Source: Actinomadura pelletieri DSM 43383 (lineage in GTDB: Bacteria; Actinomycetota; Actinomycetes; Streptosporangiales; Streptosporangiaceae). Taken from it: 64,000 nt of DNA. Shown here in pieces: positions 58,655-64,000 of the stretch. The stretch lies in assembly GCF_003634705.1 (NCBI RefSeq), contig NZ_RBWU01000006.1, positions 310,001 through 374,000 on the forward strand, in the 5' to 3' direction. Each line of letters starts with the position of its first letter. The first letter of the stretch is position 1. The translations under genes and the position numbers were made by a program. The notes below the pieces were generated by a model. That model saw nothing but the letters and a program-made list of their open reading frames with translations. It had not been told where the DNA came from and did no database searches.

Positions 58655-59227
58655 TCAGCCCTTGTCCCGGGCGTCGCGGATCAGGTCGCGAACCCGGTCG
58701 ACCACGGCGACCACGGGACCCGCGAGCAGGTTCTTGGTGGCGCTCTCGGTACCGGGATGGGGACGGGTCGGCGCGGTGGCCTCGGCGGCGCGGACCGCGG
58801 CGGCGAAGCCCCTGAGCTGCGCGGGGCTGAACTCGTCCTTGAGCCGGTCGAACTCGTAGCGCTCCTCGGCGCGGGCATGGGTGAGGACGTCGATGCGCAG
58901 TTTGTCGATCGACTTGAGGAATCCCGGATCGTCGGTGTCCATGCCGTCCAGTTCGGTGAGGAGTTCCTTCGCCGCGCGTTCCTCGGCCAGCCGGTCGTCC
59001 ACGATTCCGTCGCCGCCGGGCAGCCGCCGCGCCATCGGGTGGATGATCTCCTCCTCGGCGGTCTCGTGCACGGCGAGAAGCCGCACCAGCGAGCGAAAGG
59101 CGTCCTTGCGCTCCTCGCCTTCGGTGTTCATCACCTGGTCGAACAGGTCGCGGATCCGGCCGTGCTGGGCGCGCAGCAGGTCGATGACGTCCTCGGTCGT
59201 GCGCGCGTCGGTCGGTGTGGTCTGCAT
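58655..59227 (-). CDS. Hemerythrin HHE domain protein
   Basis: 190 residues, ATG 59227 with GGGAG upstream. The HHE four-helix domain binds a non-heme di-iron centre through VIDLLRAQHGRIRDLFDQVM, LVRLLAVHETAEEEIIHPMA, and DVLTHARAEERYEFDRL. A C-terminal tail of about 50 residues is Ala/Thr/Pro-rich. It may sense oxygen, nitric oxide or iron. Its neighbour on the other side is a ferritin-like protein. Confidence 0.9.
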   Translation of the reverse strand: MQTTPTDARTTEDVIDLLRAQHGRIRDLFDQVMNTEGEERKDAFRSLVRLLAVHETAEEEIIHPMARRLPGGDGIVDDRLAEERAAKELLTELDGMDTDDPGFLKSIDKLRIDVLTHARAEERYEFDRLKDEFSPAQLRGFAAAVRAAEATAPTRPHPGTESATKNLLAGPVVAVVDRVRDLIRDARDKG

Positions 59228-59426
59228 GTGCTCTCCCGGCTTCAGGGTCGTGGTCGCGCCCGGCGGTGGGCGACCCGCGTCCCGTACCCGAGGTTCGGAC
59301 GCCTAAGCGAGCCGAATGGCGAGCCCGCAAAATCTTGGCCGGGATTCGGATCGGATGTGCGTTGCCGCATTCCTCGGGTAGGGGCGGTTGCGCCGACACG
59401 ATCAGACCCACAGGAAGGTGAGCCCG

Positions 59427-60620
59427 GTGGCGTTCAACCCGCTCGAACATCGTGGCATCCCGTTGGACGACCAGCTGCGCAACTGGGCCCAGCTGGACGT
59501 CGCCCCCGTCGACCCCGACCGTTCCGACCCGTACACCAAGTGCCGGATCATCGCGATGAACGGGATCGAGGTGGAGGCCATCATGTTCAGCCACCACTTC
59601 GCCCGGGTCTGTCCCGATGTCGAGGTCAAGCAGCAGCTGGCCAAGGTCCGCTATATCGAGGCGCAGCAGCAGAAGGTCGTCAACTGGCTCCTGCCGGGGC
59701 AGGCGTCGGTGCTGGAGACCACGATCAGCTACGAGCAGGTCGCCGTCGACCTGACCGGCTGGGTCGCCCGCATGGAGCCCGACCCCTACCTCAAGCAGGC
59801 CTACCAGTTCGGGCTGCTGGAGGACTTCGACCACCTGTACCGGTACGCCAACCTGTACGAGATCATCGAGCACCGCAAGGCCGAGAAGGTCATCGACCAG
59901 CTGACCGAGGTCATGCCGGGCCGTCCCGGATACCTGCAGCACCGTAACGCGGTCGACAACGTCCGCGAACCCTACGACAAGGACGCGGCCGCGCCGATCT
60001 CCAAGCTGCACGCGCTGACCATCATGGCGGCCGAGCAGCAGACGATGAACTTCTACATGAACGTCGGCCCGATGTACATGGAGCCGATCGCCCGGCAGCT
60101 CTACCAGGAGATCGGCCTGGTCGAGGAAGAGCACGTCACGCACTACGAATCGCTGGTCGACCCGGGCGAGACCTGGTGGGAGCGCCTGGTCAACCACGAG
60201 TACAACGAGTGCTACATGTACTACTCCTTCATGCAGACCGAGACCGACCCGCGCGTCAAGGGCATCTGGGAGCTGCACCTGAACATGGAGCTGGAGCACC
60301 TGCGGATCGCCTGCGACCTGATGCGCCGCCACGACGGCCGCGACCCCGAGAGCGTGCTGGCTCCGCAGCTTCCCGAGCCGGTCACGTTCGAGCCGAACAA
60401 GCACCTGGTCCGTGAGCTGCTGTCCACCCAGATCGACTGGACGACGCTCGGCACCGGCTACGTCCAGGAGGCCCACCGCCGGTTCGAGGAGTACCAGGAC
60501 AAGATCAACGCCGAGCGGGGCGCGCAGGAACGTGTCATCGACGAACACCGCGACAAGTTCGGCGACGAGTACCGCCTCGCCACCGAAGGCCCCCACCCCG
60601 TCGAACGCCTCCGCGACTGA
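59427..60620 (+). CDS. Ferritin-like-fold protein, function unknown
   Basis: 397 residues from a GTG at 59427 with AGGAAGG upstream (earlier GTG at 59418 possible). Helical throughout. Motifs LTIMAAEQQTMNFYMNVGPM, YQEIGLVEEEHVTHYESLVD and LNMELEHLRIACDLMRRH give the Glu/ExxH spacing of di-metal ferritin-like carboxylate bundles, along with IMFSHHFARVCPDVE near the start. It is divergent from a hemerythrin gene. Exact activity unknown. Confidence 0.7.
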   Translation: MAFNPLEHRGIPLDDQLRNWAQLDVAPVDPDRSDPYTKCRIIAMNGIEVEAIMFSHHFARVCPDVEVKQQLAKVRYIEAQQQKVVNWLLPGQASVLETTISYEQVAVDLTGWVARMEPDPYLKQAYQFGLLEDFDHLYRYANLYEIIEHRKAEKVIDQLTEVMPGRPGYLQHRNAVDNVREPYDKDAAAPISKLHALTIMAAEQQTMNFYMNVGPMYMEPIARQLYQEIGLVEEEHVTHYESLVDPGETWWERLVNHEYNECYMYYSFMQTETDPRVKGIWELHLNMELEHLRIACDLMRRHDGRDPESVLAPQLPEPVTFEPNKHLVRELLSTQIDWTTLGTGYVQEAHRRFEEYQDKINAERGAQERVIDEHRDKFGDEYRLATEGPHPVERLRD

Positions 60621-60736
60621 CCGGGCCACGGCAACGGCACCGGCGGCTTCCGCCTCACCGGCCTGAGCATCCAGTGCAGATCAGGGTGTCCTGTGGTGCG
60701 GTCGGCGGGATCTGCTGTTTGGGGGGGTGGTGTGCG

Positions 60737-61159
60737 GTGCTGACCCGGCTTCCCTCCGAATTCTGGGATGTTCGGTATGTCGGGGCCCGGTTTCCGGGGT
60801 CACCGGCCGTGGCCGCGGAACCCGGCATCGCCGCCGGTGCCAACTGCCAACTGTTCGCCTATCAGGTGCTCATGCACTTCGGGCTGGACGCGCCCGCGCT
60901 GCGGTCGAGCGAGTTGTGGGCTGACACGGAGTGGACGACTCGGGTGCCGGCGGCACGGCCGCTGGACTTGGTCCTCTTCAACGCCACCGGCGATGCCTGG
61001 GGCGCCCATGTCGGTGTCTGGGTCGATGACGACCAGGTTCTTCATCTCAGTGATGAAGTCGGGTATCCGGTCGTATGGAGCATGGACGACTTCGCGGCAC
61101 GGGCCCGGTACCGCACACTGATCGGCTTCAAGCGCGTCACCCGCAGGCTTGTGGAATGA
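60737..61159 (+). CDS. NlpC/P60-like cysteine hydrolase
   Basis: About 140 residues from a GTG at 60737 (a GTG at 60674 is also open). The family pattern is a Cys at the head of a helix (AAGANCQLFAYQVLMHFGLD), then LDLVLFNATGDAWGAHVGVW with the His, and VLHLSDEVGYPVVW. No signal peptide is visible, which is odd for a cell-wall enzyme. The frame overlaps nothing and converges on the MarR gene. Confidence 0.65.
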   Translation: MLTRLPSEFWDVRYVGARFPGSPAVAAEPGIAAGANCQLFAYQVLMHFGLDAPALRSSELWADTEWTTRVPAARPLDLVLFNATGDAWGAHVGVWVDDDQVLHLSDEVGYPVVWSMDDFAARARYRTLIGFKRVTRRLVE

Positions 61160-61163
61160 ACCG

Positions 61164-61586
61164 TCACCCCAGGGCTTTTCGCAGCAGCGCCGTCAGCTGG
61201 TTCTGCTCGTCGGGGGTGAGTCGTTCGACCGCCGTCCGGCCGAAGGTGAAGGCCTTCGCGAACCGCTGGTTCATCTCGTCCCCCTGAGGGGTTCGCACGA
61301 CGATCCGCGCGCGACGGTCCTGGGGGTTCGGTTCGCGCACCGCGAGCCCGAGCGCTTCGAGCCGCGCGACGATCTGGGTGATGTTGGACGCGTCGCACCC
61401 GAGCTCCTCGGCCAGGGCTCCCATCCCGCATGGCTCGTAGAGGCGGCCGAGCAGACATGCCTGCGCCGGGCTGAGTCCCAGCGTCGCCGCGGCCGCCTCG
61501 TAGGCGCGTTCGTAGACGTCGACCAGGTCGAACAGGACGGTCTCGGCCTCGGACGAGGTGCTCGCGGGTCTGCTCGGCAGCGACAT
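61164..61586 (-). CDS. MarR-family transcriptional regulator
   Basis: 140 residues. Winged helix-turn-helix: LGLSPAQACLLGRLYEPCGM, ALAEELGCDASNITQIVARL, then wing PNPQDRRARIVVRTPQGDEM. It binds as a dimer and represses its own promoter and the divergent oxidoreductase gene until a ligand arrives. The two inverted repeats at 61607-61654, between the starts of the two genes, are the obvious binding sites. Confidence 0.92.
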   Translation of the reverse strand: MSLPSRPASTSSEAETVLFDLVDVYERAYEAAAATLGLSPAQACLLGRLYEPCGMGALAEELGCDASNITQIVARLEALGLAVREPNPQDRRARIVVRTPQGDEMNQRFAKAFTFGRTAVERLTPDEQNQLTALLRKALG

Positions 61587-61606
61587 GCCCCCAGTCTAGA
61601 GGATCG

Positions 61607-61654
61607 CTTGATTCTCTCAAGTAATCGTGCTCCAATGTGCTTGATCCACTCAAG
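61607..61654. promoter_or_regulatory. Two MarR operator sites
   Basis: CTTGA-TTCTC-TCAAG (61607-61621) and CTTGA-TCCAC-TCAAG (61640-61654) are identical in both arms, differ only in the 5-nt spacer, and are 33 bp apart, about three helical turns. They lie in the 84-bp gap between the divergent MarR and oxidoreductase starts, the second just before the ribosome-binding site of the latter. Confidence 0.85.
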
Positions 61655-61670
61655 CAATCAGGAGGGCCCG

Positions 61671-62663
61671 ATGGGCGGCAAGGCTCAGGACACGGCGAGC
61701 GACGCGAGCGTGCCGACGGAGATGAACGCGGTCGTGCTCGACCGGTTCGGGGGCGTCGACGAACTCGCGCCGCGCCGGATTCCGGTTCCGGAGGTCGGCG
61801 ACGACGACGTCCTCCTCCGGGTGGAGTACGCGGGGGCCGGGTCCTGGGACGTCATCGAGCGCGAGGGGCACTACGACGGTGCCTTCGGCGCGAAGTCGAC
61901 CTTCCCCTTCGTCCTCGGTTGGGACGCGGCGGGCACGGTGGCCGCGGTCGGGCGCAACGTCACCCGCTTCGAGGTGGGCGACCGTGTCTACGCCGCGACG
62001 ATCCCGTCGGTGCGGAGCGGCTGCTACGCCGAATACAGCGCCGTCGAGGCCGAGTACGTGGCGCATGTGCCCGACCGGTTGCCGACCGACCAGGCCGGTG
62101 CGCTGGCCTGGGACGCCCTGACCGCGCTGACCGGTTTCGACGTGCTCGACCTCCGGTCGGGCGACTCGCTCATGGTCTTCGGGGCCAGTGGAGGCGTCGG
62201 GCACATGGCCGTGCAGCTGGCGCGGCACAGCGGCATCCGGGTGCTGGCCGTCGCCTCCGGTGACGACGGTGTCGCCCTCGCCCGCCGGCTGGGCGCCGAC
62301 GCCGTCATCGACGGCCGCAAGGTCGACGTGCTTGCCGCGGCTGCGGAGTTCGCACCGGACGGGCTCGACGGGGCCTTCATCACCGCAGGGGGCGAAGTCG
62401 CCGAGCGGGCGCTCCGCGCGGTGAAGGACTCGGGACGGATCGCGTGGCCGAACGGCGTCGATCCCGCACCCTCGACGACCCCGGCGGCGAAGGTGTTCCA
62501 CAACGACGGGGATCGCACCGCCACCGATCGGCTGAACGCGATCATCGAGGCGAGTTCCTTCGAGGTCCATCTCGCCCGGACCTTCCCGCTGGAGCGGATC
62601 GCGGACGCGCATCGCGCCCTGAACGAGCACTATGTCGGGAAGATGGTTATCAAGATCGGGTAA
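61671..62663 (+). CDS. NADP-dependent quinone oxidoreductase/zinc-less alcohol dehydrogenase (MDR family)
   Basis: 330 residues from ATG 61671 with GGAGGG. MDR fold: N-terminal GroES-like part (MNAVVLDRFGGVDELAPRRI, VLGWDAAGTVAAVGRNVTRF) and a Rossmann part with SLMVFGASGGVGHMAVQLAR and VIDGRKVDVL. No zinc ligands are visible. It probably reduces quinones or enals (detoxification). Control by the divergent MarR gene via the two CTTGA-N5-TCAAG sites is expected. Confidence 0.92.
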   Translation: MGGKAQDTASDASVPTEMNAVVLDRFGGVDELAPRRIPVPEVGDDDVLLRVEYAGAGSWDVIEREGHYDGAFGAKSTFPFVLGWDAAGTVAAVGRNVTRFEVGDRVYAATIPSVRSGCYAEYSAVEAEYVAHVPDRLPTDQAGALAWDALTALTGFDVLDLRSGDSLMVFGASGGVGHMAVQLARHSGIRVLAVASGDDGVALARRLGADAVIDGRKVDVLAAAAEFAPDGLDGAFITAGGEVAERALRAVKDSGRIAWPNGVDPAPSTTPAAKVFHNDGDRTATDRLNAIIEASSFEVHLARTFPLERIADAHRALNEHYVGKMVIKIG

Positions 62664-62784
62664 GACGCCGGGCGGTCGTTGACATGTTCTGCCCGATTCG
62701 TTGATCGGACGCCTTGGGTCTTGTGCATCGGAAGTCCGCCGCTGATGCTTGGTCGACTTGATCAAGTGTGGAGGCGGCGGTTCG

Positions 62785-64000
62785 ATGCGTGCGCGCCGAG
62801 GTTCGGCGATGGTCGTGGCCGGGCTGGTGAGCCTGGGCGGCGCGATGCCGGTCGTGCCGGACGAGCCGCCCGGTCCGGCGCTGACCGACCTCGACCTGAC
62901 CGCCGCCAACCGTCGCCCTCCGGTGGACGGGCTGTACGACTGGTCCAAGGCCGGATACCGCGCGGGCGCCCGGCTCCCGACCGAGGCGGAACTCACGTCG
63001 GACACCGACTGCCTCCTCAGGCCGGAGACGCTCGCGAGCAAGTACGACGTCATCCCCGACGACGAAGGCGATGATCGCGCTGGGATCCAGCGGGCGATCG
63101 ACCACGTCCGCGCCGAATGCAGTCCCAAGGCCGGTTACACGAAGCTGAGCCGGATCCGGCTTCCCGCCGGACGGCTCCTGGTCGACGCGCAGATCAGGGT
63201 CGATGCCGACTACCTCGTCCTCACCGGCGCGGGCTCGGATCCCGCCACGGGAACCAGGATCGTGTACACGCCCAATGCCGACACCCGGTATGACGCCCTG
63301 ACCGCCGGCAACGCCGACTGGGACGAGGACGGCATGGTGTGGGGCTCCGCGAAGGGCGGTTGGATCTGGCCGGGGCGGAGCTTGTTCGCGGTCGCCTCCC
63401 GTGAAGTGGCCGCGAGGTACCGCGCCGACGCGCCCCGGCCGGAGCCCCAGAACTACGACAACGCCCCGGCCAACCGCCGGGACCTGTTCGAGGGCACGGT
63501 GAACGCCCACTGGGTCTCCGGTGCCACACTGCGGGCGATGCCCGGCGAGACCGCCTACGCGGGCAGGAAGGGCCAGACCAAGGTCTATCTCAACACCGGG
63601 ACGACCGGCGCGATCATGGGCGGCTTCAAAGTGGGCGGCCATGTCAACATCCGGGCGGCCAACAGCGTGAGGTTCTACGGCGAGATGTCGGTCCCGGCCG
63701 ATCACGCCTCCCTGCAGAACCTGCACATGCGGCAGCAGATCTTCGGCATCACCGAGGTCGACACCACCGGCAAGGTGATCACGCTCGACAAGCCCCTGGA
63801 GTTCGACGTGCCGGTCGACTCGACGTCGGACGGATCACCCATGATCGACGGACGGGTGTACACCTCGAAGGCGGCCCCGCTGATCGATCCGGTGGTGGGC
63901 GTCGGCATCGAGAACCTGTACCTCACCCAGACGGCACCCAAAGGCAAGACGGCGAAGGACGCCGTGCACGACTACGGCAATCTCGACCCCGCAGGCCAGA
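62785..64000 (+). CDS. Secreted beta-helix protein (pectate-lyase-superfamily-like), 3' end cut
   Basis: Open from ATG 62785 to the window edge (405 codons seen). A short signal-like start (MRARRGSAMVVAGLVSLGGA) precedes YDWSKAGYRAGARLPTEAEL, then YDVIPDDEGDDRAGIQRAID, the usual opening of pectate-lyase-3/GH28-like right-handed beta-helices, with PAGRLLVDAQIRVDADYLVL and repeated strand units. It probably acts on a polysaccharide outside the cell. The C-terminus is outside the window. The palindrome CTTGATCAAG at 62757 stands 28 bp before the start. Confidence 0.75.
   Translation, partial: MRARRGSAMVVAGLVSLGGAMPVVPDEPPGPALTDLDLTAANRRPPVDGLYDWSKAGYRAGARLPTEAELTSDTDCLLRPETLASKYDVIPDDEGDDRAGIQRAIDHVRAECSPKAGYTKLSRIRLPAGRLLVDAQIRVDADYLVLTGAGSDPATGTRIVYTPNADTRYDALTAGNADWDEDGMVWGSAKGGWIWPGRSLFAVASREVAARYRADAPRPEPQNYDNAPANRRDLFEGTVNAHWVSGATLRAMPGETAYAGRKGQTKVYLNTGTTGAIMGGFKVGGHVNIRAANSVRFYGEMSVPADHASLQNLHMRQQIFGITEVDTTGKVITLDKPLEFDVPVDSTSDGSPMIDGRVYTSKAAPLIDPVVGVGIENLYLTQTAPKGKTAKDAVHDYGNLDPAGQ

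Noticed and set aside
1..64000. tRNA, rRNA, insertion sequences, integrase or prophage genes
   Set aside because: I looked for them across the window and saw none that I could support.

Overview
The window reads as a chromosome segment of a high-GC Gram-positive filamentous actinomycete. G/C fills almost every third codon position, GTG and TTG starts are frequent, and the gene types are actinomycete-like: SARP regulators, XRE/DUF5753 plus SAM-methyltransferase pairs, a DesK/NarL-type two-component system, an SCO4402-like protein and an MSMEG_6728-like protein. An Actinomadura- or Streptosporangiales-like host is my guess; the sequence does not prove it. I saw no rRNA, tRNA, CRISPR array, intact transposase or replication origin.

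Layout. (1) 0-16.5 kb is accessory and housekeeping content: a truncated zinc-ribbon membrane protein, a coupled small-protein/cyclase-like pair, an XRE regulator and SAM methyltransferase, a cupin, a large secreted M4-M28 double peptidase, a collapsed relic of a sigma factor + ABC ATPase + permease operon, an L,D-transpeptidase, a secreted lipase-like hydrolase, a two-component system and a P-loop ATPase. (2) 16.7-20.3 kb holds a full-length AfsR-like SARP regulator followed by two abutting gene relics. (3) 20.3-27.1 kb is a complete type I Wadjet plasmid-defence operon, jetABCD. (4) 27.1-30.1 kb encodes membrane-bound transhydrogenase, pntA-pntB. (5) 31.5-37.9 kb is a compact divergent set: a P450, a cyclooxygenase-like heme peroxidase, an alpha/beta-hydrolase with an acetoacetate-decarboxylase-like tail and a small protein on one strand, and a fatty-acyl desaturase on the other. 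It looks like a bacterial oxylipin-type pathway.

(6) 38.5-58.2 kb is the most notable region, a RiPP biosynthetic cluster. Two small LuxR-type regulators and a SARP regulator whose end runs into a tandem repeat array precede five small precursor peptides. All five share a leader motif (L-[ED]-[AT]-E-T-F-[EQ]-I-x-D) and have Cys/Ser/Thr-only style cores. Around them are two YcaO cyclodehydratases ending in PxPxP, an ocin-ThiF partner with a YcaO-like C-terminus, a SagB-type azoline dehydrogenase, a split LanB dehydratase (glutamylation and elimination proteins), an ABC-2 exporter, and a PqqD-like/RRE-fused M50 membrane protease. The expected chemistry is heterocyclisation of Cys/Ser/Thr to azol(in)es, dehydration of the remaining Ser/Thr, leader removal and export. 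No separate [4+2] pyridine synthase is visible, so a family of linear azole/dehydroamino-acid peptides (goadsporin-like logic) is more likely than a classical thiopeptide.

(7) 58.2-64 kb holds a small membrane protein, a hemerythrin-domain protein, a ferritin-like protein, an NlpC/P60-like protein, a divergent MarR/quinone-oxidoreductase pair with two matching operators, and the start of a secreted beta-helix protein cut by the window edge.
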